Assembly: GCA_000719105.1 (NCBI GenBank)
Contig: JODX01000020.1
Span: 1 to 64,000, forward strand
From: Streptomyces sclerotialus
Lineage (GTDB): Bacteria; Actinomycetota; Actinomycetes; Streptomycetales; Streptomycetaceae
DNA: 64,000 nucleotides
Reading direction: 5' to 3'
Positions 18,022-27,091 of this stretch are shown one piece after another. The translations under genes and the position numbers were made by a program. Below the pieces are notes generated by a model. That model saw only the letters and a program-made list of their open reading frames with translations. It did no database searches and was not told the origin of the DNA. Numbering within the stretch: position 1 is the stretch's first letter; each line of letters begins with the position of its first letter.

Positions 18022-18579
18022 TCAGCCCTGCGCCCCGTGATACCCCAGCGACGTCTCGATCCGGCCCGCGAGGTGGTCGCGCTGCACGGGAGCGCGCCGC
18101 GAGGAACCCGCGAGCCAGGTACGGCACTTGCTCGCCAGCAGCAGCCCGAAGCTCTCGGCGTCCTGCTCGTGACGCGCGTCGAACCGGGTGCGCGCCGCGA
18201 CCTTCAGCACGGTCGCCCGCAGATCCGCCTCGTCGTCCACCAGCCGCGCCGCGACCGCGGCACCCGGAGCGCCCTCGACGTGGTGACCGTGGTGCCCGGC
18301 GTGCATGTGCCACAGCTCGTGCCCGAGGATCACCAGCTGGTGGTCGGGCGCGGTCCGCTCCTCGATGACGATCAGGTCCTGGTCGGCCATGTCCAGCCAC
18401 AGCCCGCTCGCCGTGCCGGACGGGAAGGCGGCCGTACGGTGGCGGACCGGGCGGCCGCGGCGTCTGCTCATGGCGTCGCAGAGCGCGGTCTGGAGAACGG
18501 CCGGCTCCACCGGCGCGGGAAGCTCCAGCTCACCGACCAACTCACCGCACAGGCGGCGCATTTCCCTTCCGATGCCCAC
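18022..18579 (-). CDS. ImmA/IrrE-like zinc metallopeptidase domain protein
   Basis: Protein of 185 residues with the zinc-peptidase motif HELWH in ILGHELWHMHAGH. Relatives of this type are encoded next to XRE regulators and in known cases cleave or inactivate the partner repressor. Start GTG 18579 has GGGGGAG upstream; ATG 18561 is the alternative. It follows the XRE gene by 14 nt on the same strand, so the pair is an operon. A downstream aspartate/glutamate (VDDEADLRA) could complete the metal site. The specific target is unknown; the XRE partner is the natural guess. Confidence 0.75.
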   Translation of the reverse strand: MGIGREMRRLCGELVGELELPAPVEPAVLQTALCDAMSRRRGRPVRHRTAAFPSGTASGLWLDMADQDLIVIEERTAPDHQLVILGHELWHMHAGHHGHHVEGAPGAAVAARLVDDEADLRATVLKVAARTRFDARHEQDAESFGLLLASKCRTWLAGSSRRAPVQRDHLAGRIETSLGYHGAQG

Positions 18580-18593
18580 AGTTCTCCCCCGAA

Positions 18594-19259
18594 TCAGGAC
18601 TCGGGCCGCTTGACGCTCTCCAGGAGCATGTCGAGCCACTCCGCCACCTTGTCCCGGTGCTGGTCCGTGGGGAGCTGGGCGGCCCGCCAGGCGATGCCGC
18701 GGACGCCGTGGTCCTGCAGCAGGCGCTCCAGCGGATCGTCGGCGGTCCGCTCGCTCCGGGCCGCCGCACGCTCGCGGTCGGCGAGCTGCTGGAGCAGCTC
18801 CTGCTCGGTGCGCATGAGCACGCTCGCGAGCGCCTCGGGGTCCTCGGCCGTGAGGAACCCCGCGTGTACACCGAAGAACCGCTGGATGGCGTCGCAGTGC
18901 TCCATCGTGGGCCGCCGGTCACCGTTGATGAGGGCGCCCGCCTGCTGGCGCGACATGCCCGCGCCGTCGGCGATCTCCTGCTGCGTGTACCTGCGGCCGT
19001 TGGGCTTGAGACGGGTGCGCCGCAGCAGATCGAGTCGCTGGAGGAACCGCGCCTGCACATCCGGTTCCCCGGCCGTGCGGCCGGCGAGCAGCGCCTTCAC
19101 CACGGGCTGCGGCACCCCGGAGGCCACCGAGAGGCGGCGGCCGTCGAAGACCTCGTCATGGAGCACGCCCAGCCGGTCGGCGAGCGCGGTGACACGGGCC
19201 ACGACGGCCGGCAGCAGCACCGACGCCGCGGCGTCCGGAACCTTGAAGCCATCCGTCAC
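18594..19259 (-). CDS. XRE-family helix-turn-helix regulator
   Basis: Protein of about 221 residues. The DNA-binding segment is YTQQEIADGAGMSRQQAGAL followed by INGDRRPTMEHC, a classic Cro/CI-type helix-turn-helix. A second, weaker N-terminal block (VASGVPQPVVKALLAGR) resembles another helical repeat, and the C-terminal half is a helical domain with a long charged helix (ADRERAAARSERTADD). GTG 19259 has GGGAG 8 nt upstream; GTG 19274 is also possible. It heads an operon with the zinc-peptidase-like gene and faces a strong palindrome in the divergent region, the likely binding site. Confidence 0.78.
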   Translation of the reverse strand: MTDGFKVPDAAASVLLPAVVARVTALADRLGVLHDEVFDGRRLSVASGVPQPVVKALLAGRTAGEPDVQARFLQRLDLLRRTRLKPNGRRYTQQEIADGAGMSRQQAGALINGDRRPTMEHCDAIQRFFGVHAGFLTAEDPEALASVLMRTEQELLQQLADRERAAARSERTADDPLERLLQDHGVRGIAWRAAQLPTDQHRDKVAEWLDMLLESVKRPES

Positions 19260-19391
19260 CGACAGATCTCCCACGTCTCTCTCAAGCCAAACTCATGATG
19301 GTGCGGAACGACCCGGGACGCGAGGTCACCGGGAGGGGCAACCACCGTGAACTGCACGGAGATTAGCCCCACACTCGAACTCGCGACCAGG

Positions 19392-19413
19392 TCTCGCCAC
19401 AACTGTGGCGAGA
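19392..19413. promoter_or_regulatory. 22-bp near-perfect palindrome, XRE/MmyB divergent promoter region
   Basis: TCTCGCCACA-ac-TGTGGCGAGA: two 10-bp perfect arms around two bases. It lies midway between the divergent XRE and MmyB-like genes in a relatively AT-rich stretch. Size and symmetry fit a dimeric repressor such as the XRE protein beside it. Confidence 0.72.
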
Positions 19414-19523
19414 TTCAGCCGTCAATCGCAACCGAATGCCACGATAGTTGACACCACTCGTGCACGGGCAGCAGGATCAAGACGCCACGTGAAGGCCGCA
19501 GAGGCAAGAGGGGTGACCTCCCG

Positions 19524-20192
19524 ATGGCACATCAGGCAGAGGGGCAGCGGTCCGTACCGCGGCCCGTCCCCGAGAACTTCGAGACGCAGGCGTATCTGCA
19601 GGACTACGCCGCATACCTGGAGGCCGTCCCCTTCCCGTCCGTCGTCTTCGACCACCGCTGGGACGTCGTCCTGGCCAACAGCGCCTACGACAGGCTGTTC
19701 CAGGGCGTCGGTCCGCATCCGACCGCCATGCCCGGTGACAACTTCCTGAGATTCGTGCTCTTCCACCCCGACGCGGCCACCGTGCTCGGCGAGCACGAGT
19801 CCCGCTGGTGCCTGCCGATGCTGGCCGGCTTCGCCGCCGCCGTGGAGCGCCACGGCCAGGACCGGGGGCTGCAGTCCATCCGCCGGGACATCGCGCAGGA
19901 CCCCATCATGGACGCCGCCTACCGCCAGGGCCTGCCGCACTGGATCCGCGCGGTCGGACCCGGGGCCGCCGAGGACGACGGCGCGGTGCGCCCGCTGCAC
20001 CACCCCGACCCGCGCTGGGGCAGAACCGACTGCAGAGTCGTCGGCGAGACCCCCAAGACCCTGGACGAGCTGGGGTACACCCGTATGACGCTGGTGCTGC
20101 GCGAGGCGCGGCGCCCGGCGGCCGGTGCGCGCGGGGCCCGCCCCCGGCGTACGGCGGGCCATCTCAGCGTGGTGCCGGCACCGGAGGCGTAG
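19524..20192 (+). CDS. MmyB-like ligand-binding domain protein without DNA-binding domain
   Basis: Protein of 222 residues matching the sensor domain of MmyB-type actinobacterial regulators (VVFDHRWDVVLANSAYDRLF, then NFLRFVLFHPDA), a PAS-like fold thought to bind fatty-acid-like ligands. MmyB proteins usually have an N-terminal helix-turn-helix; here the domain stands alone behind a short linker, so it may act with a partner protein. ATG 19524 is used. The leader AGAGGGGTGACCTCCCG can fold on itself over the ribosome site. Divergent from the XRE/peptidase pair and sharing its palindrome, it is probably part of the same control unit. Confidence 0.7.
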   Translation: MAHQAEGQRSVPRPVPENFETQAYLQDYAAYLEAVPFPSVVFDHRWDVVLANSAYDRLFQGVGPHPTAMPGDNFLRFVLFHPDAATVLGEHESRWCLPMLAGFAAAVERHGQDRGLQSIRRDIAQDPIMDAAYRQGLPHWIRAVGPGAAEDDGAVRPLHHPDPRWGRTDCRVVGETPKTLDELGYTRMTLVLREARRPAAGARGARPRRTAGHLSVVPAPEA

Positions 20193-20233
20193 CACCCTCC
20201 CTGATCCTTCCGGGCCTTCCGGGCCCTTCCCGA

Positions 20234-20279
20234 GACCCCCGACACCGCCGGCGTTCAGGTCGCCGGCGGCGTCGGGGTC
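20234..20279. terminator. Convergent terminator hairpin overlapping the ATPase 3' end
   Basis: Arms 20234-20253 (GACCCCC then GACACCGCCGGCG) and 20261-20279 (CGCCGGCGGC then GTCGGGGTC), with one bulge and one mismatch, loop of 7. It lies between the MmyB-like gene and the convergent ABC ATPase gene and includes the last codons of the latter. Confidence 0.65.
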
Positions 20280-21070
20280 CGTACGTCCGCCGCCGGCACC
20301 GCCGCCCCGCGCTTCGCCGCCTGCACCTGCGCGTACACCTGCGTGCGCAGCTCGGCGAAGCGCGGTGCCACGCGCGTGTGGAGCTGGTCCCGCTCGGACG
20401 GCAGGTCGATGCTCAACTGCTCCCGCACGACGGTCGGGGAGGCGGACAGCACCAGGACGCGTTCGCCGAGGTAGACGGCCTCGTCGATGTCGTGGGTGAC
20501 GAAGAGGACCGTGATGCCGCGCGCCCGCCACAGGCCGCGCACCAGGTCCTCCAGATCGGCGCGCGTCTGGGCGTCCACCGCCGCGAACGGCTCGTCCATC
20601 AGCAGCACGTCCGGCTCGTACGCGAGCGCGCGGGCGATGGCCACGCGCTGCTGCATCCCGCCCGAGAGCTGCCAGGGGTACGCCCCCGCCGCGTCCGTCA
20701 GACCGACGGACCGCAGCGCGTCGGCGACCAGCTCGCGGCGCCGGGCCTTCGGCATCCTCTGCTGCTTGAGCGGCAGTTCGACGTTCTCGCCGACCCGCAT
20801 CCAGGGGAACAGGCTGCGCCCGTACTCCTGGAAGACCACCGCCATGCCCGGCGGCGGACCGGTCACCGGCCGGCCGCCCAGCAGGATCTCCCCGGCCGTC
20901 GGCGCGAGCAGCCCCGCCACGCACTTCAGCAGGGTGGTCTTGCCGCAGCCCGACGGGCCGACCAGACAGACCAGTTCACCGGCGCCGACCGTGAACGTGA
21001 GGTCCCGTACCGCCTCCACCCGGCGTCCGGCCCCCTCGTAGACCTTTCTCAGCCCCCGTACGTCAAGCAT
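20255..21070 (-). CDS. ABC transporter ATPase, nitrate/sulfonate/taurine type
   Basis: Energises import by the two adjacent permeases. The 271-residue protein has Walker A GPSGCGKTT (about 39-47), Q-loop FQEYGRSLFPW, signature LSGGMQQR, Walker B VLLMDEPFAAVD and the switch histidine in VTHDIDEAVYLG. The FQEYGRSLFPW region and the overall length are those of SsuB/TauB/NrtD proteins. The start at ATG 21070 lies 32 nt below the permease stop. It is the last gene of a four-gene operon read from the binding protein. Substrate class (sulfonate, taurine, nitrate or thiamine precursor) is not decided by sequence. Confidence 0.88.
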   Translation of the reverse strand: MLDVRGLRKVYEGAGRRVEAVRDLTFTVGAGELVCLVGPSGCGKTTLLKCVAGLLAPTAGEILLGGRPVTGPPPGMAVVFQEYGRSLFPWMRVGENVELPLKQQRMPKARRRELVADALRSVGLTDAAGAYPWQLSGGMQQRVAIARALAYEPDVLLMDEPFAAVDAQTRADLEDLVRGLWRARGITVLFVTHDIDEAVYLGERVLVLSASPTVVREQLSIDLPSERDQLHTRVAPRFAELRTQVYAQVQAAKRGAAVPAADVRTPTPPAT

Positions 21071-21102
21071 GACCCGCCCTTTCGCGAGACCCTCGGCACC
21101 CG

Positions 21103-21882
21103 TCACGGCGACCGCCGGGAGGACGCGCGCAGACCGTGGTACCAGCCGAGCACCCGCCGCTCGACCAGCTGGAAGACGACCGACAGCAGGAACCCGAGCA
21201 GCCCGAGCAGCAGGATGCCGGTCCACATGCCGGGGATCGCGAACTGGCGCTGGAACTGCACGATGGTGAAGCCGAGCCCGTTGCTCGCCGCGAACATCTC
21301 GCTGATCACCATCAGGATGATCCCGATGGACAGGGCCTGCCGCAGTCCCGTGAAGATCTGCGGGCTCGCCGAGCGCAGCACGACGTGGCGCAGCCGGGCG
21401 GCCCCCGTGATGCCGTAGCCGCGGGCCGTCTCGGACAGCACCGGGTCCACCGCCCGGACGCCCTCGACCGTGTTGAGCAGGACCGGCCAGACGCAGCCGC
21501 TCGCGATCACGGCCACCTTCATCGTGTCGCCGATGCCCGCGAACAGCATGATCACCGGCACCAGGACCGGCGGCGGCACCGCGCGCAGGAACTCCAGCAC
21601 CGGCTCGCACACCGCCCGCACCCGCCGGTACGAGCCGATGACCGTGCCCAGCGCGACACCCAGGACGGCCGCCGCCGCGTACCCGGCCAGCAACCGGAGC
21701 AGGCTCGGCAGCACGTCGGCGCGGAGCCGCTCGCCCGTCCACACGTCCGGGAACGTGGTGAGGATCGTGCGCAGCGGCGGCCGGTACACGTCGGTGCTGC
21801 CTGCCGACGCGAACCACCACACCGTCACGAGCAGTACGGGCAGGGCGAGAGCGAGGACGAGGCGCAGCGCCGGGCGCTTCAC
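21103..21882 (-). CDS. ABC transporter permease (SsuC/TauC-like)
   Basis: Integral membrane protein of 259 residues with about six hydrophobic helices and the BPD-type ATPase-coupling EAA loop, here SETARGYGITGAARLRHVVL in the middle of the protein. GTG 21882 overlaps the stop of the upstream permease by 4 nt. The two permeases are clearly homologous but distinct, so a heterodimeric channel is likely. Confidence 0.86.
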   Translation of the reverse strand: MKRPALRLVLALALPVLLVTVWWFASAGSTDVYRPPLRTILTTFPDVWTGERLRADVLPSLLRLLAGYAAAAVLGVALGTVIGSYRRVRAVCEPVLEFLRAVPPPVLVPVIMLFAGIGDTMKVAVIASGCVWPVLLNTVEGVRAVDPVLSETARGYGITGAARLRHVVLRSASPQIFTGLRQALSIGIILMVISEMFAASNGLGFTIVQFQRQFAIPGMWTGILLLGLLGFLLSVVFQLVERRVLGWYHGLRASSRRSP

Positions 21883-22706
21883 ACCGCCACCTCCCCGCGC
21901 ACCGACTGGTGCCAGGCCAGCGCCCGCCGCTCCACCGTGCGCGCGCCCACGTTGATCAGCAGCCCGAGCACTCCGGTGACCACCACCAGCGCGTACATCT
22001 CCGGGACCGCCTGCGAGGTCTGCGCGACCGCGATGCGTGCGCCCAGCCCCGGGGCGCCGATGACGAGTTCGGCGGTCACCGCGAGGATGAGGGCGACCGC
22101 GGCGGCCAGCCGCACACCCGTCATGACGTACGGCAGCGCCGTCGGCCACAGGACGTGCCGGACGCGGGCCCAGGTGCCGAGACCGTAGCTGCGGGCCGTC
22201 TCCTCGGCGACCGGATCGACGTCCCGCACGCCGTACAGGGTCTGGAGCAGCACCTGCCAGAACGACGCGTACACCACCAGCAGGAGCACCGAGCGCAGCT
22301 CCGTGCCGTACAGCAGCACCGCGAGCGGGATCAGGGCGACCGACGGGATGGGCCGCAGGAACTCGATCGTGGAGGCCGTGGCTTCCCGGAGGTACGGGAC
22401 GACCGAGATGACGACCCCGGCGAGGACGCCGGCCGTCACCGCGATCGCCAGTCCCAGCGCCCACCCGGTGAGCGTGTCGCCGAGCGCGGTCCAGAACGCG
22501 CCGTCGCCGAGTTCACCGACGAGCGCGTCCGCGATCCGGCTGACCGGCGGGAAGTACTCCGCGGAGACGATGCCCAGCCGCGGCACCGCCTCGCACAGGG
22601 CGAGGAAGCCCGCGAGGCCGGCGGCGCCCAGGGCGGCGTTCGTCAGTTCCGGGCGCCCGCCCCGCGCCCGCTCCGGTGGGGCACCGTCGAGGTGTGCGTC
22701 CTTCAC
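21879..22706 (-). CDS. ABC transporter permease (SsuC/TauC-like), second subunit
   Basis: Protein of 275 residues with an N-terminal cytosolic tail and about six transmembrane helices. The coupling loop is AEETARSYGLGTWARVRHVL, matching that of its neighbour. GTG 22706 overlaps the binding-protein stop by 4 nt, and its own stop overlaps the next permease start by 4 nt, so three genes are translationally linked. The presence of two permease genes instead of one is less usual for this transporter family. Confidence 0.86.
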   Translation of the reverse strand: MKDAHLDGAPPERARGGRPELTNAALGAAGLAGFLALCEAVPRLGIVSAEYFPPVSRIADALVGELGDGAFWTALGDTLTGWALGLAIAVTAGVLAGVVISVVPYLREATASTIEFLRPIPSVALIPLAVLLYGTELRSVLLLVVYASFWQVLLQTLYGVRDVDPVAEETARSYGLGTWARVRHVLWPTALPYVMTGVRLAAAVALILAVTAELVIGAPGLGARIAVAQTSQAVPEMYALVVVTGVLGLLINVGARTVERRALAWHQSVRGEVAV

Positions 22707-23671
22707 GGCAGCAGCGCGTCCAGGTCGGGCGACCTCTTGAAGAGCCCGTCCTCATGGCCCAGCTTCAGAAGGTCCATGATCGAGGAGCGGTTGGCCTGGG
22801 CAGGCCACTTGGGGAGGGTCACCTGTTCCAGGGTGGCCTCCGGGATCTTCGTGTACGTGGTGACGATCTCGCGGACCTCGTCGGGGTGGGCGTCGGCGTG
22901 GGCGAGGGACTCCGCGGTGGCCTCCTGGAACCTCTTCACCAGCTCCGGGTTCTGCTGCGCGTACTTCTCCGAGGTGAAGTACATGGCGACGGTGAGCTTG
23001 TCCGCGATGTCGACGAGGGGCGAGGCGATCTCGGTGCCGCCCTGTGCCTTGATCGTGGCGAGGGCGGGTTCGACGACCATGGCGGCGTCCACCTGGCCGT
23101 CCTCCAGGGCCGCGGGCATCTGGTCGAAGGCGAGCTCCACGAGCTCGACCTCGTCGGGGTCGCCGCCGTCCTGGCGCACCGAGTTGCGCACCGCCAGCTC
23201 GTTGATGTTCTTCAGCGTGTTGACCGCGACTCTCCTGCCCTCCAGTTCCTTCGGCGTCTTGATCGGGCTGCCCTTCTTCACCATGAGTCCGCCGAAGTCC
23301 TCGCCCTCCACACCGGAGGAGGAGGCGCCGTTGACGACGGCCTTGACCGGCACGCCGTTGCTCTGCGCGACCATCAGCGAGGTCACGTTGGAGAAGCCGA
23401 ACTGGAACTGCCCGCTGACCACGCCCGGCACGATCGCCGCACCGCCCTGCGCGGGGCTGAGCGACAACTTGAGGCCACGCTCCTTGAAGAATCCTTTCTT
23501 CTCCCCGAGGTACAGGGGCGCCACATCCACGATCGGGATAATGCCGACCTTGACGGTGGTGACGCCGCCGGACCCCTTGTCCTCGGGTTCGGAGGAGCCG
23601 GAAGACGAACCGCAGGCCGGCACGGCGGCCAGAACGGTGCCGGCGGCGAGGCCGGCGAGCAGACGACGCAT
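22703..23671 (-). CDS. Substrate-binding lipoprotein of the ABC importer (NMT1/SsuA-like)
   Basis: Protein of 322 residues: signal peptide MRRLLAGLAAGTVLAAVPAC with lipobox VPAC (Cys20), a Ser/Gly/Glu linker, then a periplasmic-binding fold of the NMT1/SsuA type (VKVGIIPIVDVAPLYLGEKK, seen to be the first strand-helix unit). ATG 23671 is chosen for the strong AGGAGGAG; the longer open frame lacks one. First gene of the operon. The ligand is not predictable, though the family binds sulfonates, nitrate or pyrimidine precursors. Its promoter region contains nested inverted repeats. Confidence 0.86.
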   Translation of the reverse strand: MRRLLAGLAAGTVLAAVPACGSSSGSSEPEDKGSGGVTTVKVGIIPIVDVAPLYLGEKKGFFKERGLKLSLSPAQGGAAIVPGVVSGQFQFGFSNVTSLMVAQSNGVPVKAVVNGASSSGVEGEDFGGLMVKKGSPIKTPKELEGRRVAVNTLKNINELAVRNSVRQDGGDPDEVELVELAFDQMPAALEDGQVDAAMVVEPALATIKAQGGTEIASPLVDIADKLTVAMYFTSEKYAQQNPELVKRFQEATAESLAHADAHPDEVREIVTTYTKIPEATLEQVTLPKWPAQANRSSIMDLLKLGHEDGLFKRSPDLDALLP

Positions 23672-24003
23672 GACTCCTCCTGGAGGGGACCTTCGGTGTT
23701 CCTCGACAGGCTGTGCATACGGGTGTGCGCGGACCGCACGGCAGTGCTCAGCGGGAACGTAAGGCCCCCGGTGTTTCGAGGTCAATGACCTTGACGCGCA
23801 AGGACGTTGACCGATCAGGATGCGGACTTCCGGCGTGCTGGCGTGCGCGGAACGCAGTCTCGTACGGTTGACCGTTCGCGACTCGGACCGCCGTGCGTCA
23901 CACGGATGACATGGACCCGTCCCCATCGTTCGCTGCCCTTTGATCACTTCCCCAGCACACACCCCATCCGTCGCACCACACCAGGACAAGAGGTCACCCA
24001 CCC
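23672..24003. other. 332-nt divergent region, ABC importer and phospholipase C
   Basis: Contains the promoters of both transcription units. Visible structure: nested repeats at 23780-23812 and a smaller one, ACGGT-TG-ACCGT, at 23863-23874. I see no further gene. Confidence 0.55.
23780..23812. promoter_or_regulatory. Nested inverted repeats upstream of the ABC importer operon
   Basis: GGTCA-A-TGACC (23780-23790) is followed by CCTTG-acgcg-CAAGG (23789-23803), and the outer GGTCAA pairs with TTGACC at 23807-23812. They start 108 nt upstream of the binding-protein gene. The layout suggests two or more repressor or activator dimers. The regulator is not in the window. Confidence 0.5.
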
Positions 24004-26067
24004 ATGCCCGAAGTCAACCGGCGCCGTTTCCTCCAGCTCGCGGGTGCCACCACCGCCTTCACCGCGCTCGCGGGCAGCATCGAGCGCGCCGCGGCGCTGC
24101 CCGCGAACCACCGCACCGGGACGATCGAGGACGTCGAGCACATCGTCGTCCTGATGCAGGAGAACCGGTCCTTCGACCACTACTTCGGCGCCCTCAGAGG
24201 CGTCCGCGGCTTCGGCGACCCGCACCCGGTGACCCTGCCGAACGGCAAGTCGGTCTGGCACCAGCCGGACGGCGGCGGTGAGCTGCTGCCCTTCCACCCG
24301 GAGGCCGACGACCTCGGCATGCAGTTCCTGGAGGGCCTGCCGCACGCCTGGCCCGACGGGCAGGAGGCGTACAACGGTGGGAAGTACGACCAGTGGGTCC
24401 CCGCCAAGGGCAGCACCACCATGGCGTACCTGACCCGGGAGGACATCCCGTTCCACTACGCGCTCGCCGACACGTTCACCGTGTGCGACGCGTACCACTG
24501 CTCCTTCATCGGCTCCACGGACCCGAACCGCTACTACATGTGGTCCGGGCACACCGGCAACGACGGCAGGGGCGGCGGCCCGGTCCTCGGCAACGAGGAG
24601 GTCGGCTACGACTGGACGACCTACCCGGAGCGCCTGGAGCAGGCCGGGATCTCCTGGAAGATCTACCAGGACATCGGCGACGGCCTGGACGCGAAGGGCT
24701 CCTGGGGCTGGATATCCGACGCCTACCGCGGCAACTACGGCGACAACTCCCTGCTGTACTTCAACAAGTACCGCAACGCCCGGCCCGGCGACCCGCTGTA
24801 CGACAAGGCCCGCACCGGTACGGACGTCAAGAACGGCGACGGTTACTTCGACCGGCTGAAGGCGGACGTGAAGGCGGACCGGCTGCCGCAGATCTCGTGG
24901 ATCGCGGCGCCGGAGGCCTTCAGCGAGCACTCGAACTGGCCGTCGAACTACGGTGCCTGGTACATCGCGCAGGTCCTGGACGCGCTGACCTCCAACCCCG
25001 CGGTCTGGGCGAAGACGGCGCTGTTCATCACCTACGACGAGAACGACGGCTTCTTCGACCACGTCGTGCCGCCGCTGCCGCCGAAGTCCGCCGCGCAGGG
25101 CAAGTCGACGGCCGACGTCTCCCTCGACCTGTTCCCGGGGAGCGGCAGCCGGGTCGCGGGCCCCTACGGGCTCGGCCCGCGTGTGCCGATGCTGGTCGTC
25201 TCGCCCTGGAGCAAGGGCGGCTACGTCTGCTCCGAGACCTTCGACCACACCTCGATCGTCCGGTTCATGGAGCGCCGCTTCGGGGTGCGCGAGCCGCAGA
25301 TCTCGCCCTGGCGCCGGGCCATCTGTGGCGATCTGACCAGCGCCTTCGACTTCTCCCGCAAGGACAGCAGGCCGGCCGCGCTGCCGGACACCGACGCGTA
25401 CGAGCCGCAGGACCGCGACCGGCACCCCGACTACCGTCCGACGCCGCCGGCCGATGCGCGCCTGCCCCGGCAGGAGCGCGGGGTGCGCCCCGCCCGGCCG
25501 CTGAAGTACGCGCCGTCCGTGGACGGCGCGGCCGACCCCGAGGCCGGGACGTTCACGCTGACCTTCGCCTCCGGGGCCAGGGCGGGCGCCGCCTTCCATG
25601 TCACCTCCGGCAACCGGACCGACGGCCCGTGGACGTACACCACCGAGGCCGGGAAGCGCCTCTCGGACACCTGGAACTCGGCGTACTCGAACGGCTCCCA
25701 CGACCTCACCGTGCACGGCCCGAACGGCTTCCTGCGCGTCTTCCGGGGTCCGGGCGGGGCAGCCGGTCCCGAGGTGACCGCCCGGCACGCGGGCGACGAC
25801 ATCGAGCTGACCTTCACGAACAAGGGCTCCGGCACGGTGAACCTGAAGATCGTCGACGGGTACGGCGGACGGCCGCGCACGGTGCGCGTGCGGGCCGGCG
25901 CCACCGTCCGCCACACCGTGGACCTGCGCGCGAGCAGGCGCTGGTACGACCTGACCGTCACCTCCGAGGCCGGCCCCGGCTTCCTGCGCCGGTTCGCCGG
26001 GCACGTCGAGAACGGGCGGGCGGGCGTCAGCGACCCGGCGATCGGCGCGGTGGGCAACGAGCGGTGA
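24004..26067 (+). CDS. plcC: Phosphocholine-specific phospholipase C, Tat-exported
   Basis: Hydrolyses phosphatidylcholine-type lipids outside the cell. The 687-residue protein starts with a Tat leader (VNRRRFLQLAGA) and has the phosphoesterase-family motifs HIVVLMQENRSFDHYFGAL (49-67), SFIGSTDPNR, ITYDENDGFFDHV and VVSPWSKGG. Two tandem beta-domains of the DUF756 type (about 500-585 and 595-675) complete the usual architecture. ATG 24004 follows AAGAGGT at 9-10 nt. Length and motifs are intact. Phosphate-starvation control is common for such enzymes, but I see no clear PHO box. Confidence 0.92.
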   Translation: MPEVNRRRFLQLAGATTAFTALAGSIERAAALPANHRTGTIEDVEHIVVLMQENRSFDHYFGALRGVRGFGDPHPVTLPNGKSVWHQPDGGGELLPFHPEADDLGMQFLEGLPHAWPDGQEAYNGGKYDQWVPAKGSTTMAYLTREDIPFHYALADTFTVCDAYHCSFIGSTDPNRYYMWSGHTGNDGRGGGPVLGNEEVGYDWTTYPERLEQAGISWKIYQDIGDGLDAKGSWGWISDAYRGNYGDNSLLYFNKYRNARPGDPLYDKARTGTDVKNGDGYFDRLKADVKADRLPQISWIAAPEAFSEHSNWPSNYGAWYIAQVLDALTSNPAVWAKTALFITYDENDGFFDHVVPPLPPKSAAQGKSTADVSLDLFPGSGSRVAGPYGLGPRVPMLVVSPWSKGGYVCSETFDHTSIVRFMERRFGVREPQISPWRRAICGDLTSAFDFSRKDSRPAALPDTDAYEPQDRDRHPDYRPTPPADARLPRQERGVRPARPLKYAPSVDGAADPEAGTFTLTFASGARAGAAFHVTSGNRTDGPWTYTTEAGKRLSDTWNSAYSNGSHDLTVHGPNGFLRVFRGPGGAAGPEVTARHAGDDIELTFTNKGSGTVNLKIVDGYGGRPRTVRVRAGATVRHTVDLRASRRWYDLTVTSEAGPGFLRRFAGHVENGRAGVSDPAIGAVGNER

Positions 26068-26101
26068 GTCCGCTCCGGAAGGGGCCGGAGGACCGGTCCC
26101 G

Positions 26102-27091
26102 CTAGAGGGGCGTGAGGCGCGGGCCCGGCTGCTCCGGAACCCCGGCAGGTTCCTGCGGGGCCCGGTGCGCGGGCAGCGCCAGCACCGCCGCCACCGGGTG
26201 CTCCTCGTCGGCCGGTGCCGGGGAGACGGAAGGCTGCCCGGGGCCGACGGCCGTGGCGGTGGCCGTTTCCGGTGCCGGTGCCGGGCGGCACAGCGCGACC
26301 ACGCCGAGTGCCGCCGCCACCGCCCCGGCGAGGGCGAGCGGCAGGCCCGTGGCACCGCCCCGGAGCTGTTCGCCGAGCAGGGAGATGCCGATCACCGCGG
26401 CGGCCACCGGGTTCGCCAGTGTCACCAGGGCGAGCGGGGCGCCGAGGCCGTCCCGGTAGGCGGTCTGGGAGAGCAGCAGCCCGCCCGCCGCGAACGCCGC
26501 GACCAGCACGGCGACGCCGATCACCTGGGCGTCGAACGGCGAGCCCGAGCGGTCCGTCGCGGCCACCGTCACCGTCTGGGTGAGCGCCGAGGCGACACCC
26601 GAGGCGACGCCGGACGCGGTCGCGTGCCGCAGCCCCGGGCGGGTGCCGGGCCGGGCGAGCAGGCCGATCAGCGCGGCCGTCGCCCCGGCGACCGCCATCG
26701 CCTCCGGCACGCTCAGTACGTCGTCCGGCGCGGGCCCGGAGGCGGCGACCAGGAGCGCGGCCAGCCCGCCGAGGGTCAGCGCGATGCCCCGCCACTCCAC
26801 GGCGCGCATCCGCCGCCCGGCCAGCCGCGCCCCCAGCGGCACCGCGGCCACCAGCGTCAGCGCGCCGAGCGGCTGCACCACGGTGAGCGGGCCGTACTTC
26901 AGCGCCACGACGTGCAGCAGGGCGGCCACCGCGTTCAGCGCGACCGACCCCCACCAGGCCCCGCTCGCCAGGAGCCGCACCGTGCCCGTGCCTCCGCTGC
27001 GGGAGGCGAGGCGTTCCTGGGCGACGGCCGCGGCGGCGTAGGCGACCGCCGAGACCAGTGACAGGACGACGGCGGCGAGGGTGGCACTCAT
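26102..27091 (-). CDS. DMT-superfamily (EamA-like) membrane transporter
   Basis: Protein of 329 residues with about nine to ten hydrophobic helices and the internal duplication of EamA/DMT proteins, ending in a cytosolic tail rich in Pro, Ala and Glu. Motifs such as AAAVAQERLASR and the GPLTVVQPLGALTLV segment are close to actinobacterial NIPA/DMT-type proteins. ATG 27091 overlaps the PAP2 stop by 4 nt (ATGA), so the two are co-translated. The substrate is unknown. Confidence 0.8.
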   Translation of the reverse strand: MSATLAAVVLSLVSAVAYAAAAVAQERLASRSGGTGTVRLLASGAWWGSVALNAVAALLHVVALKYGPLTVVQPLGALTLVAAVPLGARLAGRRMRAVEWRGIALTLGGLAALLVAASGPAPDDVLSVPEAMAVAGATAALIGLLARPGTRPGLRHATASGVASGVASALTQTVTVAATDRSGSPFDAQVIGVAVLVAAFAAGGLLLSQTAYRDGLGAPLALVTLANPVAAAVIGISLLGEQLRGGATGLPLALAGAVAAALGVVALCRPAPAPETATATAVGPGQPSVSPAPADEEHPVAAVLALPAHRAPQEPAGVPEQPGPRLTPL

